Assembly: GCA_036172665.1 (NCBI GenBank)
Contig: CM069872.1
Coordinates: 42,394,101-42,458,100 of the forward strand
Direction of reading: 5' to 3'
DNA: 64,000 nt
From: Prosopocoilus inquinatus
Taxonomy: Eukaryota > Arthropoda > Insecta > Coleoptera > Lucanidae
The position numbers and the translations under genes were made by a program. Each line of letters starts with the position of its first letter. Position 1 is the first letter of the stretch. The notes beneath the pieces are model-generated. The model was not told where the DNA came from, ran no database searches, and worked only from the letters and a program-made list of their open reading frames with translations. Shown here piece by piece: positions 1 through 12,765 of the stretch.

Positions 1-951
1 CTACACATAAACTTAATTAGTTATACGAAATGGAAGCGAGCAATCTTTGATTTTGATTGAAATACTATCGTGGATATTAAAATCATATCATCATAATTAC
101 TGTTTACTTTTTAATACAGACGTTACGTTTTAAAACATTGCCAGATGTTGGTTATGCTTATCTTCGTGTGTGTGGAAATTTGCACATGTTCGTTTTATCT
201 ACATTCAAATTACGTATTGGCAACCTTTCAGAAAGGACAATATAACATGTTCCTGATCATTTGATTCGATTTAATTACATTGCAATCTCATTCTGATTTG
301 ATACATACTAACAGCAACACCTGCAGATGAATAGTATACATATAAATTATACCGAGGTATATCCAGATTCAGAATTCGCAAACTTATCTTATTTTCAGTG
401 TGTTTTGAGGCTTGAGTCACTTTGTATTCAACAGTGGACACCTGTTGATTCTAGCTCACCCTAGAACGTCGCAGGTCGTTCCGCCGTTTCTTTACCTGAA
501 TATACCGGCGCTTATTTTTGTTCTGTTCGTGTAAACCAATATTTACCTGAAGTAAGATAAACGTGTCTGATAAAACTCGTACACTTACCAGTGAACGCTC
601 GCATCAAACTACTGATATGAAATCGTTTTTATCGTTCCAATCACATGACAGTACACTTGCATCGTTAAACTCCGATTGGGTATAAGTACAGATATAAATA
701 CTGATACACACATGATTTGAATTATTTCTATCACATGTAACAATGCTTTTGAATGAAAATAGATTAGGTTAAAGGGCCTTGTCCGAGTTTGAAGGTTACA
801 GCCTACAGTTAACCGTAAACGAGGCTGAAAACCCTTTTCCTTTATATTTATTTTGGCGTCATTTTTTTCTAAGCTCGCAGCAATCTACAGAGTTAGTAAG
901 AACGACTGATATAGCTTATGAAGTGGTAACTATTAGTTAATTTATACCGTA
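1..951. other. AT-rich DNA, no feature recognised
   Basis: No convincing open reading frame, RNA gene or repeat boundary is visible here. The stretch ends at the TA flank of the transposon copy that begins at 952. Confidence 0.6.
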
Positions 952-1526
952 GAGTCAAGTGGGGTAAAGACGCAACAAGCAAAAATTAGGCTAAAAGTAA
1001 CACAAGCTTGTAGCTAATTAACAAATAAATTTATTGTAAAACCGCAAGTGCTGTTACATATTTAACCTGTAGTTTTAATAAGAGGATACAAAAATATGAA
1101 GAAATAATTGTTATAAGGTGAGGTATTTTCGAAATCGATGTGGGAACTTACGAATTAAATTTGGCATTTTGTTATAGATACAACTTTCCCGGTAACTACA
1201 AAATAAATTGCAGTCTGAGTTTTATATTGATCTTGGTCAGAGCAAATAGGTCACAGATCATGACGCCCTTTTCGTTTTATTATTCTGCTAATTAGCTTTT
1301 TTAAACAGCGATTTAAATTTTTGGGTAAAAGTGAAACACTATTTAGGGGAAAGGTGAAATAGCATATGAGGAAACAGGAAACAATTTTATGCAGGTTTGT
1401 GCTATTGTCAATAGGAATTTGTGTTTTGTGCTGTGCCAATACCAAAAAATAGGTCAGTTGGATGTGTGATTTGGACCGAGAAACTGAAGATATAAAGAAT
1501 TTTTCACATTATTATCGAGTTTGATA

Positions 1527-1962
1527 CACAGAAAAAAATGTAATAAAAGAGGAAATAGAAAGAAATTGTAGGAAATATTCGTACAATTGAAGACCATAAC
1601 TTCAAAAGGGTTTAAGTGCCAAAAAATAAAAAATTGATATTTTGACAGCAAATAGGTCTATGTGCAGAGCCCAATGTCATGCAAAGGAGTCTATATATCT
1701 GTGGCTAAATAAAAAGTGTAATAAATGAATCACAGACGGCGATATCTGTATGTGCATTTAAGAATTAGTAAATCAGTTTTCTTAATAACTTCTAAATACG
1801 TTTTTGGCACTTAGACCCTTTTGAAATTATGGTCTTCAATTGTAAAGTTAGACCCATTCTTAACGTAAAATTTTTTACAGTTGTTCAAATATTTGCTACA
1901 ATTTGTTTTTGACGCCAATTTTACTACAATTATGTTACTTTTTACTATACATTTTTTCCGTG
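1527..1962. mobile_element. Nested TA-flanked MITE, CACAGAAAAAAA termini
   Basis: It starts CACAGAAAAAAATG after TA (1525-1526) and ends CATTTTTTCCGTG before TA (1963-1964), so the ends are inverted repeats on a TA duplication. The subterminal sequence pairs as well: GAAATTGTAGGAAATATTCG on the left with the complement of CAAATATTTGCTACAATT on the right. A shorter copy with the same ends is at 41161-41368. It lies inside the transposon copy at 952-2435. It has no coding capacity and is likely mobilised by a Tc1/mariner transposase. Confidence 0.65.
1584..1842. repeat. Inner inverted repeat within the nested MITE
   Basis: The left arm (1584-1630, beginning CAATTGAAGACCATAACTT) is nearly the exact reverse complement of 1801-1842 (ending ATTATGGTCTTCAATTG). 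The shorter MITE copy at 41161 lacks this interior, so this is either a second insertion or part of a longer version of the same family. Confidence 0.6.
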
Positions 1963-2435
1963 TATTGTTCTGTTGACTGTACTTTTAGTTTATTATGGCA
2001 GTTTTGAGGTATCTTCATTATTTATAACAAAATAATAAACTTTTTCGAGCTTAATAAAGTCTTACTGAAATTTTTATCTCCTTCGGATACGTTTTGATGT
2101 TAATTTCAAAAGTAAAAGCACGTTGCACATGTTTTCTATACAGTTTTTCCCGCTTATTTCATTTTTGCTTCGCATATGTCAATATCACGTGTAGTATAGG
2201 AGTTATTAGGTTTTCCCATCTCTGTTTAATTTTTTCCCAAAATGGAGGTTAAAAATGAAACGCTGTTTTTATTTATTTTTTGCTATATATATGAGTAATG
2301 TAAACAAGAACATGCATAATCGGTAAGAACGCCTAAAACTACATGTAGTGTTAATATCGTATATTTTAATTTGTGTTTCTAAGTGCCCTAAAAATCGAAA
2401 CTTGAATATTTTGTTGCATATTTACACCACAGGGT

Positions 2436-5400
2436 GCTTGGAAATAGCTAGTACAAAAGATTTGTAGTTGGTGATGGTGGTTTGAAGTCATCGATAAAAG
2501 AAATTCTAATAAGAGTTCTTTAGGTTTCGAGATAAAAATTACTAAAAAATTGGCAAAAATTGTTGGTGCGCCACTGAGTTAAGGCAACAAGCTGTCACAA
2601 CAGTCACAACGCGGCATATTGTTATTACCGAAATGAATGCCGCTTACAGACATAAATTCTTGACTTACACAAATAATGACATGACTTACATGGTATTATT
2701 TTATGGGGAAGAAATGGGTTTCTTGGACTTCTTAGGACTTCCAGATGCCACGGTTTTTTTGTACTAGCGATTTCCAAAGACCCTGTATACGTACAAGTTG
2801 ACTAAGCCACAACTTCACAGATGTAAATAATTTTCTCGCACTGTATAAATTCACTCTTAGCAGAGACAATTCTAAAACAGTAAATTATACTATATAGCGA
2901 TACATAAATAGCAATTCTGTTTCAATAAAGAAAAAGAACGCAGATGTTTTTGTGTAATTCTGCAGTGAACGTGGTTTAAAACTCCAAAGGAAATTATGAA
3001 GGAAGTCTTCTTGAGATTTTGACGAATCCGAGACTCATGTATAGTTATGACTTTCTATGTTTAAAGAAAAACTATCAATATTTGTAAAATGCGAAACATT
3101 TTTTAACTATAAAAATCACACAAATTAAAAAAAAATAATAATTTGCAAGGATGTTCACTGTTTTGACTCAACAACTGCTAAAATGAAAATTACAATCGTA
3201 AATGCTTAGTTGCTTAACTTCTAGATATATATATGTAAGTATTCATTTTATAATCAAATTAGACTGGTTTTTGTTGCTTATAATATAATAACAACGACCT
3301 ACGTTATACAACGCCCTAATTAATTATTATGCAAGATGAGAAATTTATCAGAAAAACCTCCCACATTGACATTTATTAATTTGCAGTAAATGTCTACAAA
3401 TTGGGAAATCTGTCCTCAAAATGTTGCTGTAATATGTAGTAACTCTTTGTCGGAATTGTTTTGTAACAACGCCTTAGTTAAAACTACTTTAAATTTTTAT
3501 AATTTAAAGTGAATTTAATTTGCTACTCAAGTTTTTAATGAGAACAAATTGTTGAATCAAATTGAAAATCACAAATATTAAGTGAGAACAAAAAGCGCAG
3601 GTGATTGAAGATTGAAATTTCAAAATTTATATTTGTTGTATTACCTATGTGTTCTCGCTTTTTAACAATGACCGGTATGTGTGAGGCAAAGTATGTGAAG
3701 GAAAGAACTTGTTCCTTCATAAACCGTGAAATAGCTGTAATCATCCTGCTGTGTTGGAAATAACAGTTTTGCAGTTAAAGCACTTTATTTATGAAAGACG
3801 CACATCACAGATTTAATTTGCTTGCCGTAATTAGTAATTTCCTCAGCGCAAGAATTTTTTGCGAATTATATTGCCGTCAGTATTATCGATTTTGTCGTTT
3901 CGTGAGAAGGAAAACAAGCTTTACCTGAACTGTCTGTTGGTTTTTTTAATCTCGAATAAGATTTTTTTTTCTAACGCGTATCCATATTTTTTAAACCGAC
4001 TGACTTTGCGTAGCTGTAAATGCAAGAAATGAAATATCAAATTGAATTAATTGAATTTTTATAAGCGTTAGTCTCATTAGAATGCTCTACTAATGAGGGA
4101 AACAGAAAAGCTGCTAATTTGTTTTTTTTTTTAAACACCTATTACTTATTTGTTTTCTGGCCAACAAATTTGCGAGTCTAATTAAGTCCGATGTTAAAGT
4201 TTGCACAAATTAAAATTGCTCACATTCTCGGAATCGCACGTTTTATCCCTATCAGATTTTAGAAAATGTGACTTTATAAAACGCGCGAACGCTTCGGCAG
4301 CATTCCGGTTGTGTTGCGTAAAACCCCGTTGAGTATTTTAATGAGTTTAATAAGTTTTGGCCAAATTTAAATATTAATAGTCGTGTCAATAAAGATTGTG
4401 GTAGATATAAAGAAAAATTCTTAGTTAAGTGCATTAAAAGTGCACGATTATCAAAATCACAAAAGGGAAATAAAATTAAACACAATAGAACGTACGCCAA
4501 TGACTAATGTGAAACAGCGACCTTACTTTTCTCAGTGTTACCACTTCTAAGGAAACGAAACCTAATTCAAATTGGTCACGTGGGTTTAAATCATTTCTGA
4601 AGTCATTGTAGGTACAGTATAATTGATTTCTATGTCTCTGATCCTTCGAAAAGTTGCCCTAAAATTTAAATACATAATTCCTTTCAAAATTAAAGGGTTC
4701 AAATTGTGTTCCTTTGTGAACACGCCTGTTTCCAAAGGAATATTTTTTTTTAAATTTTTTAAATATCGCACCAGATGGTTGTGAAGCAATAGCGATGGTG
4801 TCTGTGAAGGAGATATATAGAATAACCTAAAAGTGAACTAGAAAGAACACTTCGTTAAGGAAAATGTATCATTGCAACACCATACACCGATTGAAACAGA
4901 AATCAGGATTTTTCTTGAATTGAAGATGTAACCAGATTGGAAGTGACCAGTCACAGTGTTTATGATTTTCTCACAACCTCTTTTCAAGGTAATCGTAAAA
5001 CTTCAGTAAAAAAATTGTTTTGTGTTCAATTTATGTTCATTTGATGCAGTTAATTCTTTTGAAATTTAAACTTCCTGTTTTTTGTACACTGTTCTAATTA
5101 AATCGGGATCTTCTGAGTGTGATACCCAAAATTTTACAATAAATGTCAATGTTTTAATTTTCTAGATACAATTTACTTGCCTCGAATACCTTTACAATCG
5201 AAAACTTCTCAAAGTTTCGCTGTATCGATTAAAAGATCTTTTCTGAAGAAATGTCAAAATGTCTTTATTCTACTATACTTTTTCGACTCGTAGATATGTA
5301 TTTTGAAAGTCTTTATGTCAATGTGATGAGTTAGTTTCTTTTGTCCGCAAGTTTCTGAAATAATAGCACAAGATTGCCTCGTGCAAATATAAGCACGAAA

Positions 5401-6623
5401 GATAGCGTGCTTAAATTCTTGATCACACTCTTGTGGAAAACGCCAAATGTGGGCGTTAGCATAAGTGGTTCCGTTTTGGCCATTGTGTCTTGTGTCGTCT
5501 CCTCGTCCTGGTAGACTTCTGTGGTCCAAATATTCAAGAGGGCAGTTTAGCAGCATACACAAACTCGGATAGCTATTTTACTTGTACCTTGATTGTAATT
5601 TGTTACGTCCGACATGTCGAGGATCATTATCTGAAAATAGACATAATTTCTTTTCCAACCGTCAATCAAAAAAGACAATACAGATTCTTCTACATCAAGG
5701 CATGTTTTCAACTCTTACGTCAGTAGAATGACGGAGGTGTCCAAAAATTTCTTTCCGCAGCTGTACATGTGCACTTACATCAACGAGTTCAACCGCGTAA
5801 CTTTAGGTGCTTTCTTTCGCGTAAAAGTTTGAATCTGTTTACGACTAGTTTGAATCTGGATTCTGTAGTTGTTGCTACAAAACACCTCCTGGCTTTGAAT
5901 CATTGTTATGATAGTTCGCCAAATTGCAAATAACTGCAATTCAATCCAAACGAAACATAAAAATAGTTTCATTCGAAGGGAAAAGGGAATTACCAATCTG
6001 AACTAAAATTTCAGGGAGAGTGGGGATTCATCCGTTTGCAAAAGAACGTCCGTCTTTGAATCTAAATGCGTTTGGACCACGTTTTTGTGAGCAAAAGAGA
6101 GCATCTTTTGGCAGAATTAAACATTACGCACGATAAGATGTCTCAAAAATTTGAAAAAAACAGAAGAGAATTATTCAAAAATACAAAGGATAAGATTGTA
6201 AAAAAATATTCAATATACTTTTACGTGGTTGGTAGATAGATTTCTTTGAACCTATCTTAATAAAAAAAAAAAATATTAGAATTTGACCAGAATTTTCACG
6301 TTCACGTTCTATTCAGGTAATTATAACTGCATTCAGGGTTGCTATAATACGTTACGTTAGGTTTTTTTTACGTTACGTGTATGGTCTATAGGTATAAAAC
6401 GCGTATGACGTATGATAGATACTTTTTATCAACCATGCGAAAATATAATTTTTATGCGATATTTTGTAGCAAATTTAGTCAATAATATGTTAACTGAATG
6501 TGATAAATAATAAAAAATAATCATCCGTTAACAGGTAATCGAGTTATTAACAAAATGACTGTGGATGGATTATTATTTTTAATGAACATTAATTTTTACG
6601 TAGACAATAAAGTATTATAAGTA
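2436..6623. other. About 4.2 kb of AT-rich DNA without a recognised gene
   Basis: Homopolymer runs and short AT repeats dominate. Overlapping minus-strand frames at 5254-5562 are the longest, but they have no recognisable domain, no clear splice context and ordinary local composition. I treat them as chance frames. Confidence 0.5.
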
Positions 6624-6726
6624 CAGTTGCCATCATCTTAATCGAAACCTCTGTAAGTAAACTGTGACCTTATTAATGCTGGTAGTAAGAACTATCAATT
6701 GGTCTCGATTCGTTTGATCACGACTG
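6624..6726. mobile_element. 103-bp TA-flanked MITE
   Basis: Left end CAGTTGCCATCATC and right end GATCACGACTG are imperfect inverted repeats that continue inward (ATCGAAACC on the left, GGTCTCGAT on the right). TA lies on both sides (6622-6623 and 6727-6728). Size, palindromic build and TA target fit a Tc1/mariner-type MITE. Confidence 0.55.
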
Positions 6727-6788
6727 TACAAAATATTTATTATTGTGTAAATATTGTACAGTCTCATCAAACAAATAGAAAACGTTTC

Positions 6789-6850
6789 TAATGTATTATA
6801 CTACTAATGTATTATACTACTAATGTATTATACTACTAATGTATTATACT
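6789..6850. repeat. 16-bp tandem repeat, about four units
   Basis: The unit TAATGTATTATACTAC is repeated almost without change about four times; the last unit ends in TGCC instead of TAC. It is a simple minisatellite in noncoding DNA. Confidence 0.9.
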
Positions 6851-6965
6851 GCCGTTAAGATTTAGTCTGCAACGTCTGCTTTTATTTCCCCCTGGTCCAG
6901 CAAGCGCCTGCGTTAGGTAGTCAAACTTAGGATCAAGATGTTAGATGTTTGTTTTAATAAATTCA

Positions 6966-7090
6966 TGGCCGTTTTCATAATCAGACTTTAAGGAAACTTT
7001 AATTTAAAGTCACTTTAAGAGTACACAAACAAATGTATTTTTTTAGGTTAAAGTAACTTTAAATTTAAAGTCTGATTATGAAACCGGCCC
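6966..7090. mobile_element. 125-bp hairpin MITE (PIF/Harbinger-like termini)
   Basis: GGCCGTTTTCATAATCAG at the left pairs with CTGATTATGAAACCGGCC at the right, and both arms continue into TTAAAGT-rich palindromic sequence. Flanking triplets are TCA on the left and TTA on the right, a near match to the 3-bp TWA target typical of PIF/Harbinger. The GGGCC-type termini recur at 22052, 26610, 42791 and 57700. No coding capacity. Confidence 0.65.
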
Positions 7091-10000
7091 TTAGTTTAGT
7101 AAAAGTGGTTTTAAATTAAACACAAAAACCATCAGCATCCACACAGAATCAACGAAGCATTCGAACACAACAGTTTATATGTCAGTGTTTTACAGAGTTT
7201 TATACTCTGGTATTATACTCCTGCAGGCAAACAAACGTAACATACAAACGTCTGTGACTCTGTTTGTATGTATATTTTTTCTCCGTCTGTAGTTCTCCAC
7301 GAAAACACTTTCTGTTTATGCCCAAAATGATTTCAAATTGATTATTATTGTTTCACATGTTCTACATGTATTGTTATTCTGCATATCGCCCCTAGTTTAA
7401 AATTTGTACAGAACCTCCCTTTTTCAAGATTGCTTCTTAAAGATTAGTTACTAAAGAAACGTATGAGAAAGTAATTTTATTTTCTGTTTTTTCTTGTATT
7501 GGCATCTGTGCGGGTTTTTTACTAGAACTTCATAAACTGTAAACGAGGCCTATTCTCTTTCCTGATCTGAGTTGTGGTCTCCTTATTCTCATCTTGCTTT
7601 TCCAATATATTCATTTTCTATTTTGTTTTAATAAATCTACTTAAGCGGTTTTTACAGCTATCGCGTTATTAATTAAAATTTATAATTAGAACAGGTCGTG
7701 ATTTGCAATACATAGTATCCTTGGAAAGATAATATCCTTAGAAACCATTATCAGTACATTTGTCTTGTCTGGATTTTATGGGGTTGATAAATTTATCAGG
7801 AGGTAGAGGAGGTGGAGGAGGAAAGATCGGGCCTGAATCTAATTTCAAGTTTTTTTTTCTTTTTATTTACTAATAACTTAAATAATAAATTCATCGAATA
7901 TAAGTTGCAAATGCAACTGCTGAATTCTAGTGGAAGAGAGTGTTACATACAGATATTATCTTTGACAAAGCAATAAAGTGTGACAAAAAAAACTGGTTAA
8001 TGTTAAGTGACCAAGTAGGCGAGACCTTTCGCTAAAACTTTCGGATTTTGATCTTCCGAATATTGAGTCATCACTAATAAAGGAAAGGATATGCAAAACT
8101 GTTTTTTATAAGCAGGAGGAGCAAACATAATAACATTTTCAATAAATTGCTCCAAAGCACTCTGAAGAGTATCTCTGTCACGTGTAACATATACGAGATT
8201 AAAACAAGATGGAAGTACTCTGAGGGTGGGTGGTTAATTAACAACGCTATTAGAAATTACCCCTATGGTAATCTATGCATATCGGAAAAGTTTCAGCACT
8301 TCCAATTTTTTTGAAGAGTCCCCACATAGAACTAACACAAGAGACGAAGATCGTTGAAAAATGCAAAATATTTCTCTCCAAAATACTGGATTATTGTTTA
8401 AAAGTTCTGACAATAATCCAGCACAATGTAGTCATCCTACTCATCTTATACATACAGCATTGGCCAGTTGGTTTTAAACACTCATGCTTTTTCGATTCGT
8501 GTTGTAAGTTGTACATCATCGTGTCTGGCGGACGTCCCGAGTAGCAACCAATATATTTGGGCGTAACTAGCCCTATTTCTTCTTTATTTTTATGGTGCGT
8601 TCCCTGTCGCATGCATTATTCAGGCAGGATGTTCAGGCAGACTTTTGCCAATTCTGTATGTAAGTATAAGGTGAATGTGTAGAATTTTATATTTCGTCTT
8701 TCTAATCCGGAAGACGATAACATAAAAAAAGCGTTTGATTTACAAAATCTATATCAACAACGAAAACTTCAAACGTAGGTGAATGTTTTATGTTTGCCTG
8801 TAAATATTTATATGTTTTTGGGTCTGTTGTTTTTTTGATAATCTTCAAAATTAACAAGCAGACAAAGAACTTTTGCCCTCTGGAGATGTAGCCAAATCTT
8901 TTTCGTGTGAATTAGTCATCACTCCTTACATACACAATTAAAAATCATAAACAGTTCGCGGGCGGATACAATTATTATTGTACGCGTGGATAATTTTAGC
9001 CACAGCGTGTTGCGAAATGACGACTTGCTTATGTTGTACAGTTTATTTAGATTAATAATTCAGTGCGGTCTGTCTTGTGTGTTTATCGTAGTGACGCAGT
9101 TGGATGAGTTTCGCGCATCTATTTATCCTTTCGACGGCACTTTTGTCTGGTTGATTACAGAAATTCGCAGAACGGCCGGTCAAAAGAATTAAAAACGGTT
9201 CAGAACTTCCGAAGATTGATTATTCAATTTTTAAATCGAGAAATTATCAATGATTCTGTCATCTGTAAAGCGAGGATGAAATAGTACCGTCGCGGCGTAC
9301 ATGATCCGATTTCGATCGATCGCATCGAGAAACTGCAGGCAGGGACTTTTCAATCCTCGCTTTGGTCATCTGTCATGTTGGAATTAAGAAATCCAGTACC
9401 AGTAGGCAACAAATATTTACATAACAAATCTCCAGAGAAAATTCTTTAATATTTTGCGTAATTAATCTGTTTTAATGAGAACACATGTGAATTCTTTATT
9501 TCCGAGCAAGTGCATGTGCAATTAACATACTTTCATAATTAATAAATAAACCGGCTGCTTAGATGCTAAGTTGAGCGTAAACGAGCACGAATGAAAGTCC
9601 GGGGGGAATTTATTCCTTCGCTTATTTAAATCAACGGAATGCATTTTCAGCCGAGCACTTTCAGAATATGTAACGGACCTGTTGCTTATTGAAGATTAGT
9701 ATGCGATGTATGTGTAATACCTTCATTTCAATGCAATCGGTGATTCTTATAGGAAGAAGAAGAAGACTGTAACATCCTATGAATGAATGCGTTTATAAAG
9801 CGTTTGAGGAAACGTTCGAATTTGATTCGTTTAGCTTGTTTTAATTTATTCACTCGTGCAAAATATATCGTAATCGATTATATCATCGTTTTCTGTGTAA
9901 ACATAAACATAGCAAACAAAACGCAGCCACAATAATTAAGTTAAATCATTCCAACCTGTACTCGTTAATTAATTCCGAATTTCCACGTCACACAAACTCG

Positions 10001-10369
10001 ATAACAAATTCAAATTCGCGAATGGTGCCTTAGTTTGGATTGTGGTTTGTTTGTCAGTAAACTGACGAAAATTTTAATAATAATATGGTATTAATTGTTG
10101 ACGCAATAATTTCTTCAGGCGATGGAATTTAATGAATGACTGGATTGTTTGTGATGTATGTACCTGTGATTATTTACTTACTTCCAATTCAAAGGAGCGA
10201 CTTGAATGATTTATTTGTATTTGTTTATCTAGAATTTTTATTTGAATTTGTGCTACCCTGGAGGCATTTTCTGGATAAGATTAGTTTCTTTTTAGAGCTG
10301 GAGTTCTACGCACTAATGTTCTTAACACAGTTTCTTCTGTGCTCAAAACTTAGTTATGGCTTTTTATGC
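7091..10369. other. AT-rich DNA, no gene; possible regulatory sequence near 9240-9400
   Basis: No supported gene. Two things stand out: a copy of a dispersed hairpin repeat at 8148-8235, listed separately, and a CpG-containing island around 9240-9400 with TCGATCGATCGCATCGAG, which looks less AT-biased than its surroundings and could be a cis-regulatory element. That is inference from composition only. Confidence 0.4.
8148..8235. repeat. Dispersed hairpin repeat, copy 1
   Basis: The sequence AGAGTATCTC...AAAACAAGATGGAAGTACTCTGAG matches the core of the hairpin repeats at 33188-33295 and 43568-43674. The pairing arms are AGAGTAtCT and its complement AGTACTCT. This copy is more decayed and lacks the outer CGTTTTC arms. 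Confidence 0.5.
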
Positions 10370-11790
10370 CTACACACAAAAATTTTTGGAATAAATTGTT
10401 ATCTTCCGTATCGATGTTAAATTTGGATAAAGTTTTACCTAAAAAGTTGTTAATCCTTATCTAATTTGGCGTTATTGTTCTTTTCCCGACTAAACTGCGT
10501 CTAAAAGTAAGAGTTTACTCCAACAAGGATAATACTCTATTGCTATACTTTTAAACGGTAAACATCTTAACTCCGTTTCTTTTAATACCAGAAACGAAAG
10601 GACACGAGGGAAACTGTGTGTATTGATTCTTTCTTCATTGCTTGCTGTAGTGAGGTTTCAATCTTTTTTGCGTTTCTCTTCTATTTCTCTTTGATTTTGC
10701 ACTACCACCATTACCGACGACCCTTTTTATCTGTATATGCTTGCTAATCTAGTGTTAATGAAATATCCTCATCGTCTTACATACTTTCTTTATAAACTTT
10801 TGAATGTTTTATCTACGATGTATTTGTTTCTTTCTCCAACTGTCTATTTTAGTTTGATGCATCCTGTATTTCATCTTAGGACGGTGTTACATAACACAAT
10901 CCTTCTTGACAAACATCTTTTACAAGATGTTTTCAGGATGTGTATTCAGATTTGGCTAAAGTATAACTGAACATATTGAATAGTGCATGTGAGAGAGAAC
11001 GCGCTCTAAAAATAAAGAGCCTTCCAGCTTCGACAGAACACGAATGTTTACTATGCGCATCGAAGAATCCTCCTGTGTTTAATAAGGACAGTGTTTTTTT
11101 TTGCATATATTTGACAAACTTTTATTTATAAATAAAAGATATTTGACAAAGGTTATGTGCCTTGTTCATAAAAGTAGTAGACTACTAAGACGCTGTGAAT
11201 CGTTAAAAAATTAAAGCGTTAGTAATCACTAATCCCTTTTTTTATAAAGAAGACACTTAGGGCCGGTTGCTCAGTCGCAGTTTAACGTTAATCTTTCCTC
11301 GTAAATAAAGAGAAAAGAAATGAGTTAACGGCTAAAGCCCATACGTTGACGAATCTCCAAATTTAAATGCAGACAAATTAGCAAAACGTGACTTTAATCG
11401 TTGTTAGCCGTTATCCTTCATTTGTTAAAGGAAATAAAAACGTTTTTCATTTTTCATCACTGATAAAAATCTGGAGTTAATTCTAACACTATTTGGACGC
11501 CAGGGAACACTTTTTCGGTGTTCCCTTGCGTCCATTCGTTTGCGAAGTTACGAAAAACGGAGTTAGGATGTTTACCCTTTAAACGTATGTAATAGAGCAG
11601 AGTTAAGCTTATCCTTTTTGGAGTAAACACTCACTTTTAGATACAATTTAGTCGGAAAAAGGAGAACAATAACGCCAAATTAGATGAATATTAACAACTT
11701 TTCAGATAAAACTTTATCTATATTTAACACCTAATGTGCAGATTACAATTAATCCCAAAAATTTGTATGTGTGTAAGACTTGGGTTGCAA
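10370..11790. mobile_element. Foldback element with arms of about 250 bp
   Basis: The sequence 10370-10617 reappears as reverse complement at 11517-11790. Shared blocks in order are ACACACA/AAATTTTTGG, GATAAAGTTTTA, AACAATAACGCCAAATTA, GGAGTAAAC, CGGAGTTA and GGACRCRAGGGAAC. About 900 bp separate the arms. That spacer contains a GGGCCGGTTGCTCAG terminus-like motif at 11263, perhaps from a further MITE. Long imperfect arms and the lack of a long frame suggest a nonautonomous foldback or MITE-like element. The outer ends and any target duplication are not resolved, and the arms may extend further outwards in more diverged form. Confidence 0.6.
11495..11533. repeat. Strong short hairpin
   Basis: GGACGCCAGGGAACAC, a 7-nt loop and GTGTTCCCTTGCGTCC pair at 15 of 16 positions. 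It sits at the inner edge of the right foldback arm (11517-11790), so it is probably part of that element, not a separate RNA. Confidence 0.7.
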
Positions 11791-12714
11791 GGCGTGAATT
11801 TAGAGACATGTTCTAAAACTTGTTTTAAGAATTACAGCTGCAATGTGATGATATCTTCTCTTTTTCTTCTTTTTTAGCTCATTTTATGCCCTTTTCATTC
11901 TTGAATATAGCCCTCCCCTTGTTTATTTCCGGTCTTCAATCTCTTTTTTATGGCTTTGCTTTCTCTAGCTTTGCACGAAACATCGACGTTTTGAAAACAT
12001 ATTTTTGTGCAGCCCTGAGAGATCCCTGGCTTACCCTCGATCTTTTTCACGTGTGTGGACGCATTTTTCCTTTATTATTGTTATTTATTATTGGGCTTGT
12101 TTGATATGACCTGGGCATTTCCATTTTTGTTTCGCTGCTTATTCAGTGACATTTATGGTTTCCGTTCTATCCATTTGTAACGTTTGTTGGTTTCATGCCC
12201 AATTCTTAATACCTGTCGCACCATAGCTTTTAGACCTTTGCTTTTTTTGTCTAGATTTTATAGTGTTGTTGTTGTATAAGTTTGCACTTGCTGGAATTAA
12301 GAATGCGATAGCAGATTCTTGCACTATCCAACACCATCACCTATCATTAAAACCTGTTACTAACCGATTTTATTTGCACGAGTCTATAGCGCGTTCCTGT
12401 GGCTATACGCATTCCTTTCTATCTTTCATGGTTTTTCAATAAACCTATCTTGATCTTTCCGAGTTCTCCATAAGGCCTGCACTTTACCCTAAGAGTGGAA
12501 CGCTCTTTAGATTAACTTAATCAAGAATTATTTCCCAGGTAATCAATTGTTATAATAATCGTTTCTATGGTGTTAACCGGAGCTTAAATTTTAACTGAAA
12601 GTGGTGGAAATAGCCCTTAGTAGAACAATAGGAAATAGTTTGAACATTAATATCGTGTAAAAAAAGTACTCCAAGTCAGTTTCGTTAGTAATGGACCTCC
12701 AGTCCTCCTGAGTA
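11791..12714. other. AT-rich DNA, no gene recognised
   Basis: A plus-strand frame at 11886-12104 is hydrophobic but pyrimidine-rich and low in complexity, with no recognisable domain. I do not call it a gene. Confidence 0.5.
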
Positions 12715-12765
12715 TCCATTCTACAGCTGTTTCGGCCGTATTTAGGGCCTCTTTAGTAAGGGAGT
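12715..12765 (-). ncRNA. Degenerate type I hammerhead ribozyme motif
   Basis: Read on the minus strand: CTAAAGA, then helix II GGCC-CTAAATAC-GGCC, then GAAA, then the palindromic ACAGCTGT of helix III followed by A as the residue before the predicted cut. Spacing is exactly that of a hammerhead: core box, helix II flush to both boxes, GAAA, short helix III, UA site. The invariant CUGANGA box has a G-to-A change (CTAAAGA), and helix I (CCCTTA with GAATGG) is only partly paired, so it should be inactive. It belongs to a different sequence family from the copies at 41.6 and 51.1-51.9 kb but has the same ACAGCTGT helix III. Confidence 0.5.

Larger units (their letters stand above)
952..2435. mobile_element. 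TA-flanked inverted-repeat DNA transposon copy, nonautonomous (copy 1)
   Basis: The left end reads GAGTCAAGTGGGGTAAAG after a TA. The right end, read in reverse complement, gives GTGGTGTAAATATGCAACAA, matching the internal part of the left terminus. The same termini, better preserved, bound the element at 41539-42528, and the two copies align over long internal stretches, for example 1965-2390 with 41915-42500. The TA target and the inverted termini fit the Tc1/mariner superfamily. No transposase frame survives, so this is a degenerate or nonautonomous copy. Its extra length over the second copy comes partly from the MITE nested at 1527-1962. The exact right boundary is uncertain because that terminus has decayed. 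Confidence 0.55.

Noticed and set aside
5254..5562. 102-aa minus-strand frame and an overlapping 68-aa frame
   Set aside because: No recognisable family, no splice signals, and both frames are open over the same DNA.
11495..11533. Bacterial-type terminator
   Set aside because: It lies at the edge of a foldback arm in eukaryotic DNA with no transcription unit ending there.
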